A stretch of DNA of 64,000 nt from Methylococcales bacterium (GTDB taxonomy: Bacteria > Pseudomonadota > Gammaproteobacteria > Methylococcales > Methylomonadaceae), in contig JAQURG010000007.1 of the NCBI GenBank assembly GCA_028715725.1, positions 1 to 64,000 on the forward strand, read 5' to 3'. The notes beneath the pieces were generated by a model that worked only from the letters and a program-made list of their open reading frames with translations, ran no database searches and was not told the DNA's origin. Of the stretch, positions 55,745 to 64,000 are shown piece by piece. The first letter of the stretch is position 1; every line of letters begins with the position of its first letter. The position numbers and the translations under genes are program-made.

Positions 55745-57980
55745 TCGGCTTTGTATTATTGGCGTTGGCTTGATCGGCGGTTCAATCGCTCGTACCGCCA
55801 GACAGCAGAATTTAAGCAAGAGCATTGTTGGCTATGGTCGTCAGCAGGATGTGCAAAACCTGGAGACTGCAAAAAGGCTGGGTGTCATTGATAACTATTA
55901 TTTGCGGATAGAAGAAGCGGTTCAAAGCGCCGATTGTGTTGTTATTGCTACGCCTGTTGCAGCTATAGAAAGTATTTTTGCATCACTTAAACCGGTCTGG
56001 TCAGAGTATACGATTTATACGGATGTTAGTAGTACCAAAGTTAGTGTTGTGCTGGCTGCGCAGCGTGTTTTTGGGTCTGTGCCCGAAAATTTCGTACCCG
56101 CTCACCCCATTGCAGGAGCAGAACAAAGTGGTGTTGAAGCTTCTGTAGATGATTTATTTCTGAATAAACGCCTGATTATTTCCCCTCTCAGTCAGACACG
56201 AACAGAAGCCCTGCAAAAAATTCAAGGTTTTTGGGAAAGGTGCGGGTCTGTGGTATCGGTGATGGATGTCGAACGTCATGATGCCATATTGGCGGCAACC
56301 AGTCATTTACCTCATATTCTTGCCTTTGCGTTAGTGGATATGCTCGGCCATAAAGATGAACAAAGTGAAATCTTTAAATATGCGGCAGGTGGCTTTAAAG
56401 ACTTTACGCGGATTGCATCGAGTGATCCGATTATGTGGAGGGATATTTGTTCAGCCAATAAAGATGAAATTATCCCATTGCTTCAACAAACAAGGGAACA
56501 GCTGGATAAAATACAACACTTGCTGGAAAATAGCGATAGCCAGCAGCTTTTTGCAATCTTTGCGTATGCTAATACCGCACGGCAACGCTTTCTTAATCAG
56601 TTTGAAGGTATTATGTCTAAATCGATCACATTCCAAGTGCAACCAGGCGGTAAGTTACAAGGCGAAGCGCGAGTGCCGGGTGATAAATCCATGTCGCACC
56701 GCTCCATCATGCTGGGCTCATTGGCTGAAGGCGTGACTCATGTTAAAGGGTTTCTCGAGGCCGAGGATGCCCTGGCAACCTTACAAGCCTTTCGAGACAT
56801 GGGTGTTGAAATTGAAGGGCCGGTTAACGGCTGTTTAACTATTCATGGTGTCGGTAAACATGGCTTGAAAGCGCCCAAAGGTGAGTTGTATCTTGGCAAT
56901 TCGGGTACATCCATGCGTTTGTTGAGCGGATTATTGGCGGGGCAGTCGTTCAATTCAGTATTAACAGGCGATAAATCCTTATCCGGTAGACCAATGAAAC
57001 GGGTGACTGAGCCATTAGCGGCAATGGGCGCCGATATTAAAACCACTGAAAAGGGGACTGCTCCGCTATATATTACCGGAAAGGCGGGGCAATTAAAGGG
57101 CATAAATTATGTTATGCCAATGGCAAGCGCACAAGTAAAATCGTGCCTGTTGCTGGCAGGCATGTATGCCGAGGGGGAAACCAGCGTTACTGAACCGGCG
57201 CCCACACGGGACCATACTGAACGGATGCTGTCCGGATTTTCCTATCCTGTCAAACAACAAGGCAGAAAAGTGACTATTACCGCTAACGGGAACTTAAATG
57301 CGGCGGATATTGATGTGCCCAGTGATATTTCCTCGGCCGCATTCTTTTTAGTCGGTGCATCAATTGCGCCAGGCTCTGATTTATTATTAAAACATGTAGG
57401 CATCAATCCTACACGTACCGGTGTTATAGATATTCTCAGATTGATGGGTGCAAACATTGAAGTGCTTAATGAGCGCATCGTTGGCGGTGAGCCGGTGGCT
57501 GATCTGCATGTTGTTTACAGTCCATTAAAAGGCATAGATATTCCTGAAGAATTAGTGCCGCTGGCTATTGATGAATTTCCGGTATTATTTGTTGCCGCTG
57601 CCTGTGCGGAAGGCCAAACCCGTTTAAGCGGGGCAGAAGAGCTTAGAGTCAAAGAATCAGACCGGATTCAGGTAATGGCGGATGGTTTGCAAATATTAGG
57701 TGTAAACGCACAGCCGACTGCGGACGGTATGGTTATTCAGGGTGGTTCAATCGGCGGCGGAGTAGTAACTTCACATGGTGATCATCGTATTGCCATGTCA
57801 TTTTCGATTGCAGGATTGCGAGCTAATGCGCCGATTACAATTCTGGATTGTGCCAATGTAAATACTTCTTTTCCCGAGTTTAAATATCTGGTGAAGCGTT
57901 TGGGGTTGGCTTTAACCAGCGACGATAGCAACAATGTAGAAGTGGAAGCAACTGAAGGATCGATTGCTGAGGAGTCCTGA
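55737..57980 (+). CDS. Fused prephenate dehydrogenase and EPSP synthase
   Basis: A 747-residue fusion of TyrA and AroA. Residues 1-292 are a TyrA-type dehydrogenase with GVGLIGGSIARTA, VFVIATPVAAI-like and DVSSTKVSV blocks and HPIAGAEQSGVEAS. An internal ATG at 56613 marks the junction; the rest (about 293-747) is EPSP synthase: RVPGDKSMSHRSIMLGSLAE, LYLGNSGTSMRLLSGL, RPMKRVTEPLAAMGA and SRDHTERML-like PTRDHTERML. The fusion joins the steps before and after chorismate. It overlaps hisC and cmk by 8 bases and 1 base. Confidence 0.95.
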   Translation: MFNRLCIIGVGLIGGSIARTARQQNLSKSIVGYGRQQDVQNLETAKRLGVIDNYYLRIEEAVQSADCVVIATPVAAIESIFASLKPVWSEYTIYTDVSSTKVSVVLAAQRVFGSVPENFVPAHPIAGAEQSGVEASVDDLFLNKRLIISPLSQTRTEALQKIQGFWERCGSVVSVMDVERHDAILAATSHLPHILAFALVDMLGHKDEQSEIFKYAAGGFKDFTRIASSDPIMWRDICSANKDEIIPLLQQTREQLDKIQHLLENSDSQQLFAIFAYANTARQRFLNQFEGIMSKSITFQVQPGGKLQGEARVPGDKSMSHRSIMLGSLAEGVTHVKGFLEAEDALATLQAFRDMGVEIEGPVNGCLTIHGVGKHGLKAPKGELYLGNSGTSMRLLSGLLAGQSFNSVLTGDKSLSGRPMKRVTEPLAAMGADIKTTEKGTAPLYITGKAGQLKGINYVMPMASAQVKSCLLLAGMYAEGETSVTEPAPTRDHTERMLSGFSYPVKQQGRKVTITANGNLNAADIDVPSDISSAAFFLVGASIAPGSDLLLKHVGINPTRTGVIDILRLMGANIEVLNERIVGGEPVADLHVVYSPLKGIDIPEELVPLAIDEFPVLFVAAACAEGQTRLSGAEELRVKESDRIQVMADGLQILGVNAQPTADGMVIQGGSIGGGVVTSHGDHRIAMSFSIAGLRANAPITILDCANVNTSFPEFKYLVKRLGLALTSDDSNNVEVEATEGSIAEES

Positions 57981-58636
57981 TGCGTATTCCTGTTTTAACT
58001 ATCGATGGTCCTAGTGGAGCCGGTAAGGGCACCGTTAGCCGTTTAGCCGCAAAAAAGCTGGGTTGGCATTATCTGGACAGTGGTTCAATTTATCGATCAT
58101 TAGCTATCGCATTGCAAAATGCTTCAGTTGATTTAGCAAATGAAAACGAGATTATTATAGTAGCGCAAGCTATGGTGTTAGAGTTCGAGTGCAATGATGA
58201 ATTAGTTGCCAGGCTTAACGGCGAGAATATTACCAGTCAGTTAGGGCTTGAAAGTACCGGCAATTTAGCCTCACAGATTGCGGTGTTGCCGGACGTCAGG
58301 CGGGTATTACTGCAAAAACAACAAGATTTCAAACGCCCGCCCGGGCTGGTTGCAGATGGTCGCGATATGGGTACAGTGGTTTTTCCTGACGCAGAAAATA
58401 AGGTGTTTTTAACCGCCAGCGCAGCCAAAAGAGCTGAGAGACGATATAAACAGTTGATAGAAAAAGGGATTGATGCTAATCTAGTTGACATAAGGAATGA
58501 GATAGAAGAACGCGATCGCCGCGATATGGAACGCAAAGCCGCTCCATTGGTCATAGCGTGCGATGCGCTATATATTGATTCTTCTGACATGGCTATAGAA
58601 GCTGTGGTGGAAAAAGTGCTGAATTTAATCCGTTAG
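57980..58636 (+). CDS. cmk: Cytidylate kinase
   Basis: A 218-residue nucleoside monophosphate kinase that phosphorylates CMP and dCMP. The P-loop is IDGPSGAGKGTVSRL (residues 7-21), then WHYLDSGSIYRSLA, the catalytic block VADGRDMGTVVFPDA, and AAKRAERRYKQL. The length is close to 225. The ATG shares a base with the preceding TGA. The conserved cmk-rpsA-ihfB order follows. Confidence 0.97.
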   Translation: MRIPVLTIDGPSGAGKGTVSRLAAKKLGWHYLDSGSIYRSLAIALQNASVDLANENEIIIVAQAMVLEFECNDELVARLNGENITSQLGLESTGNLASQIAVLPDVRRVLLQKQQDFKRPPGLVADGRDMGTVVFPDAENKVFLTASAAKRAERRYKQLIEKGIDANLVDIRNEIEERDRRDMERKAAPLVIACDALYIDSSDMAIEAVVEKVLNLIR

Positions 58637-58649
58637 GATTTTTTTATGG

Positions 58650-58675
58650 CCGCATTGTTGAATGCGGTTTTTTTT
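58650..58675 (+). terminator. Rho-independent terminator after cmk
   Basis: CCGCATT (58650-58656), GTTG loop, AATGCGG (58661-58667), then eight T. It lies 14 bases past the cmk stop and 55 bases before the rpsA start, so the transcript from the aromatic operon is at least partly ended or attenuated here. Confidence 0.9.
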
Positions 58676-58730
58676 AACTTTGATAAAGAAAAGGTTTGTT
58701 CGAGTTTCGACAAGCTTGGGAAATTATAAA

Positions 58731-60392
58731 ATGAGCGAAAGCTTTGCTGCATTACTTGAAGAAAGTTTAACCAAAACCAAAATGAGTCCCGGCGCCATGC
58801 TGATGGGGACAGTGATTGATATCGAAAACGACATGATCATCGTTAGTACTCATTCTAAATCCGAAGGCGTCATTCCTAAATGGCAGTTTCTAAATAACGA
58901 TGGCGAGTTAGAAGTTGCAATTGGCGATGAAGTTGAAGTTGCCCTTGATTTATTTGAAGATGGTTTAGGCGCGACTCTTCTTTCCCGAGATAAAGCGAAG
59001 AAAAACAAAGCTTGGTCTGAACTTGAAACGGCTTTTGAAAAAGAAGCCACTATTATCGGCCGTATTAACGGTAAAGTTCGCGGTGGTTTCACTGTGGCGC
59101 TAGGCGCATTACGTGCTTTCTTGCCTGGATCGTTAGTTGATGTTCGTCCAATCAGAGATACGACTTTCCTGGAAAATCGCGATCTGGAATTCAAAGTTAT
59201 CAAAATTGATCAAAAACGCAATAACGTCGTGTTATCTCGTCGCGCGGTTGTGGAAAAAGAATACAGCGCTGAAAGAGAAGAGTTGCTGAAAACTCTGGAA
59301 GAAGGCGCAATTGTTACCGGTGTCGTTAAAAACCTGACTGATTACGGTGCATTTATTGACCTTGGCGGTATTGACGGTTTATTGCATATCACTGATATGG
59401 CATGGCGTCGTGTTCGTCATCCATCTGAGTGCGTTGAAATTGGACAGGAAATTAAAGTTAAGGTTCTGAAATACGATAAAGAGAAAAATCGTGTTTCATT
59501 GGGTATGAAGCAAATGGGTGAAGATCCGTGGCAAAATATTGCCAGACGTTACCCTGCCGGCACGCGTGTGTTTGGTAAAGTCAATAATTTGACAGATTAT
59601 GGCTGCTTCGTTGAAATTGAAGAAGGCGTTGAAGGTTTGGTACACGTTTCTGAGATGGATTGGACAAACAAAAACGTTAACCCTTCCAAGCTGGTGCAAT
59701 TGGGCGATGAGGTTGAAATCATGGTTCTGGAAATCGACGAAGAACGACGTCGTATTTCTTTGGGTATGAAGCAATGCAAAACCAATCCATGGGATGAATT
59801 TGCCGCAACTCATAATAAAGGCGATAAAATCTCAGGAAAGATCAAATCAATTACTGATTTTGGTATTTTCATTGGCCTGGATGGCGGAATTGATGGTTTG
59901 GTTCACATGTCTGACATTTCCTGGGCTGATGATGGAGAAGCATCCGTTCGTGAGTTTAAAAAAGGCGATGAACTGGAGACCGTAATATTGGCAGTTGACT
60001 CAGAACGTGAGCGTATCTCATTAGGCATCAAGCAGCTTGAACAAGATCCATTCCAGAATTTCTTGGCGACTCACGAAAAAGGTAGCTTGGTAAAAGGCAC
60101 CATTAAAGAAGTTGATGCAAAAGGTGCCGTTGTTACTTTAGCGGATAATGTTGAAGGTTATTTACGGGCCTCCGAGATTCAGCGTGATCGCGTAGAAGAT
60201 GCTCGTACATTATTGAAAGAAGGCGATAAACTTGAAGCCAAGTTTATTGGCGTAGATAAGAAAAGTAAATCAATCTCCTTGTCCATTAAAGCGAAAGAGC
60301 ACGACGAAGAGACTCATTCTATTAAAGATCATTCTCAACAATCAGTGGGAACACCTACATTTGCTGATATATTTAAGCAAATGGAAAAATAA
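58731..60392 (+). CDS. rpsA: 30S ribosomal protein S1
   Basis: A 553-residue S1 that unwinds mRNA during initiation. I start it at [13 protein letters not shown] (58731); an ATG at 58662 would overlap the upstream terminator. Six S1 domains follow. The first two are divergent, the last four have the [17 protein letters not shown]-type motif ([60 protein letters not shown]). The length is close to E. coli S1 (557). It ends at a strong terminator. Confidence 0.98.
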   Translation: MSESFAALLEESLTKTKMSPGAMLMGTVIDIENDMIIVSTHSKSEGVIPKWQFLNNDGELEVAIGDEVEVALDLFEDGLGATLLSRDKAKKNKAWSELETAFEKEATIIGRINGKVRGGFTVALGALRAFLPGSLVDVRPIRDTTFLENRDLEFKVIKIDQKRNNVVLSRRAVVEKEYSAEREELLKTLEEGAIVTGVVKNLTDYGAFIDLGGIDGLLHITDMAWRRVRHPSECVEIGQEIKVKVLKYDKEKNRVSLGMKQMGEDPWQNIARRYPAGTRVFGKVNNLTDYGCFVEIEEGVEGLVHVSEMDWTNKNVNPSKLVQLGDEVEIMVLEIDEERRRISLGMKQCKTNPWDEFAATHNKGDKISGKIKSITDFGIFIGLDGGIDGLVHMSDISWADDGEASVREFKKGDELETVILAVDSERERISLGIKQLEQDPFQNFLATHEKGSLVKGTIKEVDAKGAVVTLADNVEGYLRASEIQRDRVEDARTLLKEGDKLEAKFIGVDKKSKSISLSIKAKEHDEETHSIKDHSQQSVGTPTFADIFKQMEK

Positions 60393-60398
60393 AGGCCA

Positions 60399-60443
60399 AG
60401 AGGGTATGAATTATAATTCATACCCTCTGATTTTATTCTTTTT
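60399..60443 (+). terminator. Rho-independent terminator of rpsA
   Basis: A 13-base near-perfect stem: AGAGGGTATGAATT with AATTCATACCCTCT (60399-60428), followed by GATTTTATTCTTTTTC. It begins 7 bases after the rpsA stop and lies ahead of the ihfB SD (ACAGGATAGA), so ihfB needs read-through or its own promoter. Confidence 0.92.
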
Positions 60444-60456
60444 CACAGGATAGAAT

Positions 60457-60762
60457 GTGACAAAATCAGAATTAATTGAAGCGCTTGCTAAAAAACAACC
60501 GCATCTGGCATTGAAAGATGTGGAACTGGCAGTGAAATGCATTATAGAAAAAATGAATCAGGCATTATCTTCCGGTAAAAGGATTGAGATTAGAGGTTTT
60601 GGCAGTTTTTCTTTGCACAAGCGATCTCCACGCATGGGCCGAAATCCAAAAACAGGTGAAACTGTTGCTTTGTCGGAGAAGCATGTTCCGCATTTTAAAC
60701 CCGGTAAAGAGTTGCGTGACAGAGTGGATGAAGCCAGGGAAAATTTTGAAATAATGGACTAG
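60457..60762 (+). CDS. ihfB: Integration host factor beta subunit
   Basis: A 101-residue DNA-bending protein. It begins at GTG (60457), because the neighbouring ATG reads into [20 protein letters not shown] opens the HU/IHF fold, and the beta-arm carries [10 protein letters not shown] with its proline that intercalates in DNA. The C-terminus is [18 protein letters not shown]. The position after rpsA is conserved in gammaproteobacteria. Confidence 0.97.
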   Translation: MTKSELIEALAKKQPHLALKDVELAVKCIIEKMNQALSSGKRIEIRGFGSFSLHKRSPRMGRNPKTGETVALSEKHVPHFKPGKELRDRVDEARENFEIMD

Positions 60763-60785
60763 CCAGTCATCAACGCAACCTCAAG

Positions 60786-60821
60786 TTGATAGAAAAATCA
60801 TGGATGATTTTTTTCTATCAG
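60786..60821 (+). terminator. Hairpin after ihfB
   Basis: TTGATAGAAAAATCA (60786-60800), TGGA loop, TGATTTTTTTCTATCAG (60805-60821). A long, AT-rich stem with an internal T run follows ihfB by 24 bases and likely ends its transcript. Confidence 0.75.
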
Positions 60822-61247
60822 TTATTTATGAAACTTGAAATTCTGGTTCTCTTCGTTTAGCAATCTTAGTTCCCCCAAGTCATTCTTAAAAAAATATTAA
60901 TTCCTGTCAATATAACACTGGCACTGCATTTATTTTGTAATATTTCAAAGAGATGATTAAAAATGCTGCTTCTTGATATCTTCCAAATGTAGACTTTCAC
61001 CCTTAAATTATAACGTCTGGATTTAATTCCTAAATTCTTCTATATATGTTTCATTAGTTCCAGACTTCTTTAGTTTATTTTCCCGCTGTAAATATCGAAT
61101 TGTAACTAAAGCTTGATTAATACAGCCAGGAAACAGAGTTCTCCCATCACATAGACATCTTTAGAGCTATTGTGAATTTATCTAATGTATCCATTCCTTG
61201 CAGATATGTTGAGGAAGGCGCACACGCTCTATCAAATATAACTTCTT
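60822..61247. other. AT-rich intergenic region before feo
   Basis: About 425 bases without a supported gene. The sequence is richly AT and has no clear coding trend on either strand. I see no mobile-element end. It serves as upstream sequence for the feo promoter. Confidence 0.4.
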
Positions 61248-61298
61248 TTGTTTGTACTCAGGTTTATGATATAGTCTTTCTTAATGAGAACTATTATT
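61248..61298 (+). promoter_or_regulatory. Likely feo promoter with Fur box
   Basis: TTGTTT (61248-61253) and TATAGT (61270-61275) are separated by 16 bases, a plausible sigma-70 promoter. Just downstream, CTTAATGAGAACTATTATT (61280-61298) matches 13 of 19 positions of the classical Fur consensus GATAATGATAATCATTATC. Its place over the expected start of transcription suits repression when iron is plentiful. Confidence 0.65.
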
Positions 61299-61354
61299 GA
61301 TTGACGATTATTTCTTGCGTTTTCAATATAAACTCCAATTCTAGGGCTATATCA

Positions 61355-61588
61355 GTGTCAATAAGCTTAAAAAATCTTGCTGCAGGTGACTTGGGAAAGA
61401 TAGTCGGTTTTGCGCAATCAGGCAAGGCCTACCGTAAACGCTTGCTGGCTATGGGCTTGACGCCGGGGACTGAATTCAGTGTTATTCGTTTTGCCCCCAT
61501 GGGCGATCCGGTCGAAATAAAATTGCGTGGCTTTTCATTAACCCTGCGTAAAGATGAAGCAGCAATATTGTTGATAGAGAAAATGTGA
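61355..61588 (+). CDS. feoA: Ferrous iron transport protein A
   Basis: A 77-residue SH3-like protein. I choose GTG at 61355 (SISLKNLAAGDLGKIVGF), which gives the usual size; a TTG at 61301 would extend it by 18 residues that do not look conserved. RKRLLAMGLTPGTEFSVIRF and GDPVEIKLRGFSLTLRKDEA are the family blocks. FeoA works with FeoB in ferrous iron uptake. Its stop overlaps the feoB ATG. Confidence 0.92.
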   Translation: MSISLKNLAAGDLGKIVGFAQSGKAYRKRLLAMGLTPGTEFSVIRFAPMGDPVEIKLRGFSLTLRKDEAAILLIEKM

Positions 61589-63927
61589 TGAAAACTGATT
61601 TTACGGTTGGCGTTGTCGGCAATCCTAATTGCGGAAAAACAACGCTTTTTAATGTCCTCACTGGTGCTCGGCAGCATGTGGGTAACTGGCCAGGGGTTAC
61701 GGTCGAAAAAAAAACCGGCGAGTACCACTTTGCCAGCAAATTTATCGAATTAGTTGATTTGCCGGGTACTTATTCCCTAGAAGCTGCTGATGATCAGGTT
61801 TCCCTGGATGAAAAAGTCGCCAGAGATTATGTGGCATCGAAAGAAGCCGACTTGATTATCAACATTGTTGATGCTTCCAATATAGAGCGAAATCTTTACT
61901 TAACGTCGCAACTTATCGAAATGCGCGTGCCGATGATCTTAGTGCTCAATATGATGGATGCGGTTAAACAACGGGGCATTAAGATTGATAGTGATTTTCT
62001 GAGTTCAAAATTGGGCTGTCCCGTTATTCCTATTTCCGCATCAACCAAGCAAGGTATTCATACATTAAAATCGGCAATTAACAGCTCCGCCATTGCAAAG
62101 CCAATACCATCGGCAACAATCAGCTATACATCGGCTTTAGAGCAAGCTATTGAGGATATTTCACCTTTATTAACTGAAACGGCAAATCAAAACCGCTGTA
62201 ATTTGCGCTGGCTGGCAATTCGATTGCTGGAGGGCGATACCTTGGCCAAACAGATTGCAGGAGAAGCTCTACTACCAACTGTTATAGAATTGCAATGCAG
62301 AGTAGAAGACGAAACCAACGATGAGATTGATATCCTCGCAGCTGACTCCCGCTATGGCTTTGTTAATCAGTTGGCTCAAGGCGCTGTTTGTAAACTGAAT
62401 GAAGTCAATAGACACACAACAGAGAAAATTGACAACATAGTATTGAATCGTTTTTTGGGTATTCCGGTTTTTTTGATGGTCATGTATGCCATGTTTATGT
62501 TCACGATAAATATTGGCAGCGCTTTTGTCGATTTTTTTGATCAATCGGTTGGCGCATTATTGGTCGATGGTTTAAGTCAGGCGCTCGGGCAGCTGAATTT
62601 AGCGCAATGGGTGATTGTATTGATTACCAAGGGTATAGGCGGAGGCATTCAGGTTGTCGCCACTTTTATTCCCATTGTGGGTTTTCTGTTTATGTTCTTG
62701 TCGGCCTTGGAAGATTCAGGTTACATGGCCAGAGCTGCTTTTGTCATGGACAGATTTATGCGTATGATTGGCCTGCCGGGCAAGTCTTTCGTGCCGATGA
62801 TTGTTGGTTTTGGCTGTAATGTGCCAGCTATTATGGCTACACGAACCCTGGAGAATCAACGCGACCGGATCTTGACCAATTTGATGAATCCGTTTATGTC
62901 TTGTGGCGCCCGATTACCGGTTTATGCTTTATTTGCCGCAGCGTTTTTTCCGGTCGGCGGTCAGAATCTGGTATTTGGATTATATTTATTGGGCATAGCA
63001 GTCGCCGTTATGACAGGACTAATCATGCGTCATACGATATTTAAAGGTGAGTCAGCGCCATTTATTATGGAGTTACCAGCCTATCACTTGCCGACATTAC
63101 ATGGCGTTTTTATTAGAACATGGGAGCGGCTCAAGTCATTTTTGTTCAATGCCGGCAAGGTCATTGTACCGATGGTGCTGGTGTTAAATTTTCTCAATGC
63201 GCTGGGTACGGATGGCAGTTTCGGCCAGGAAAATAGTAATAAATCAGTGCTCAGTGAGATCGGTCGAGGTTTAACCCCAGCTTTTAAGCCCATGGGTATT
63301 GAAAAGGATAATTGGCCTGCAACAGTTGGTATTTTCACGGGTGTTTTAGCTAAAGAGGCGGTTGTTGGAACACTTAATGCCTTATATAGCCAGCTTGCAA
63401 CAACTGATACTGCTCCGTCTGATAAAGCGCCGTTTAATCTTAAAGGTGCGCTAGTTACTGCCTGTTTGACCATTCCGGAAAACTTAGCCGCTGTCGCAGA
63501 TAATTTTCTGGATCCGCTAGGATTGAATATCGGTACGGTTAATGATATGGCGTCCGCAGCCGTTGAACAGGAAGTTAATACAGATACTTTCACAGCCATG
63601 CAGAACAGTTTTGACGGTAAAGCCGGCGCTTTTGCCTATCTGTTATTTATCTTGTTGTATGCACCCTGCGTTGCCGCTACCGCAGCTATTTACAGAGAAA
63701 CCAGCTTAGGCTGGACATTACTTGTCGTGTTCTGGACGACGGGTATTGCCTATATGACGGCAACCATATTTTATCAGGCTATGACTTATAGTCGGCATCC
63801 GGAATATTCCCTGGTCTGGATAATGGGTTTATGTGTTGCCTTTTTATCTGTTTTATTCGGGTTGTGGCTAACCGGAAGAAATACGGTTGCAAAACACCCT
63901 CAGGAGTCGTTAAGTGATTTTATCTGA
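61588..63927 (+). CDS. feoB: Ferrous iron transport protein B
   Basis: A 779-residue ferrous iron permease. I use ATG at 61588 (MKTDFTVGVVGNPNCGKTT) that overlaps the feoA TGA. The N-terminal G domain has GNPNCGKTTLFN, DLPGTYSL and NMMDAVK. The membrane part includes two gate-type repeats: VGFGCNVPAIMATRTLENQR and GARLPVYALFAAAFF, then VLAKEAVVGTLNALY. The length is normal. It forms an operon with feoA and feoC. Confidence 0.97.
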   Translation: MKTDFTVGVVGNPNCGKTTLFNVLTGARQHVGNWPGVTVEKKTGEYHFASKFIELVDLPGTYSLEAADDQVSLDEKVARDYVASKEADLIINIVDASNIERNLYLTSQLIEMRVPMILVLNMMDAVKQRGIKIDSDFLSSKLGCPVIPISASTKQGIHTLKSAINSSAIAKPIPSATISYTSALEQAIEDISPLLTETANQNRCNLRWLAIRLLEGDTLAKQIAGEALLPTVIELQCRVEDETNDEIDILAADSRYGFVNQLAQGAVCKLNEVNRHTTEKIDNIVLNRFLGIPVFLMVMYAMFMFTINIGSAFVDFFDQSVGALLVDGLSQALGQLNLAQWVIVLITKGIGGGIQVVATFIPIVGFLFMFLSALEDSGYMARAAFVMDRFMRMIGLPGKSFVPMIVGFGCNVPAIMATRTLENQRDRILTNLMNPFMSCGARLPVYALFAAAFFPVGGQNLVFGLYLLGIAVAVMTGLIMRHTIFKGESAPFIMELPAYHLPTLHGVFIRTWERLKSFLFNAGKVIVPMVLVLNFLNALGTDGSFGQENSNKSVLSEIGRGLTPAFKPMGIEKDNWPATVGIFTGVLAKEAVVGTLNALYSQLATTDTAPSDKAPFNLKGALVTACLTIPENLAAVADNFLDPLGLNIGTVNDMASAAVEQEVNTDTFTAMQNSFDGKAGAFAYLLFILLYAPCVAATAAIYRETSLGWTLLVVFWTTGIAYMTATIFYQAMTYSRHPEYSLVWIMGLCVAFLSVLFGLWLTGRNTVAKHPQESLSDFI

Positions 63928-64000
63928 CTTGCGTAGTTATTTAAAACAACAGCATAGGGTTGCCTTGAAGGATTTGGTTAATCATTTTGATATGGATGCC
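63914..64000 (+). CDS. feoC: FeoC-like protein, cut by window edge
   Basis: A GTG at 63914 opens MILSDLRSYLKQQHRVALKD, followed by LVNHFDMDA, up to the last base. The start MILSDLR.YL and the winged-helix opening match FeoC, which is a small regulator or stabiliser of FeoB. It overlaps the feoB end by 14 bases. Only 29 codons are inside the window. Confidence 0.85.
   Translation, partial: MILSDLRSYLKQQHRVALKDLVNHFDMDA

Noticed and set aside
63084-63599. 171-residue open reading on the minus strand inside feoB
   Set aside because: Shadow of the FeoB membrane domain; low-complexity, no family match.

Overview
The window reads as chromosome of a gammaproteobacterium of moderate GC. The run serC-pheA-hisC-tyrA/aroA-cmk-rpsA-ihfB, the RecC-type exonuclease subunit, CmoA, UbiK and prfC are typical of that class. 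A methanotroph-like member (Methylococcales) is my best guess from the overall flavour: orphan Nif11 peptide, solitary BtuM-type B12 importer, PTPS-related membrane protein and di-heme oxidoreductase. That placement is inference; no marker such as a methane monooxygenase is present. I saw no rRNA, tRNA, CRISPR array or prophage.

Layout. 1-984 is a scrap heap: a decayed ISAs1-type transposase and a fragment resembling a type I restriction R subunit. 985-2786 holds an ABC ATPase and membrane-fusion adaptor without a permease. 3240-14618 is ordinary core: prfC, a TPR protein, a DUF4331-like protein, queG, comM, ubiK, the divergent pair speE/speA, a beta-hydroxyacid dehydrogenase and cspA. 15150-18048 is an envelope-glycan-like operon whose first gene is frameshifted. 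18081-26489 carries cmoA, an ICMT-like methyltransferase, a solitary LeuB-like dehydrogenase, recC without recB or recD, a PerM-like transporter and mutM.

26541-30112 is a vitamin B12 unit: cobalamin riboswitch, btuB, btuM, then an unrecognised His/Cys-rich protein. 30152-35995 holds glpD, two alpha/beta hydrolases and a di-heme lipoprotein. After an IS630 remnant come gcvT-gcvP and a uracil-DNA glycosylase. 41545-47776 is the accessory part: a Nif11-like peptide, a doubly frameshifted unknown gene, a frameshifted SIR2-like gene, then core genes (DUF1249, queD, accA), then a PLD-fold nuclease, a VapBC pair with a nonsense-mutated toxin, and an intact YefM-YoeB pair.

48238 to the end is core again: a protein phosphatase, a dienelactone hydrolase, gyrA, the serine/aromatic/histidine supra-operon ending in cmk-rpsA-ihfB, and a ferrous iron uptake operon (feoA-feoB-feoC) behind a likely Fur box.

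Connections. Imported B12 (BtuB, BtuM) would serve QueG, which is cobalamin dependent, while QueD makes the early precursor of the same queuosine pathway. SpeA and SpeE belong to polyamine synthesis. GcvT and GcvP are two of the glycine cleavage proteins, with GcvH elsewhere. The aromatic block runs from shikimate through chorismate to phenylalanine and tyrosine precursors.
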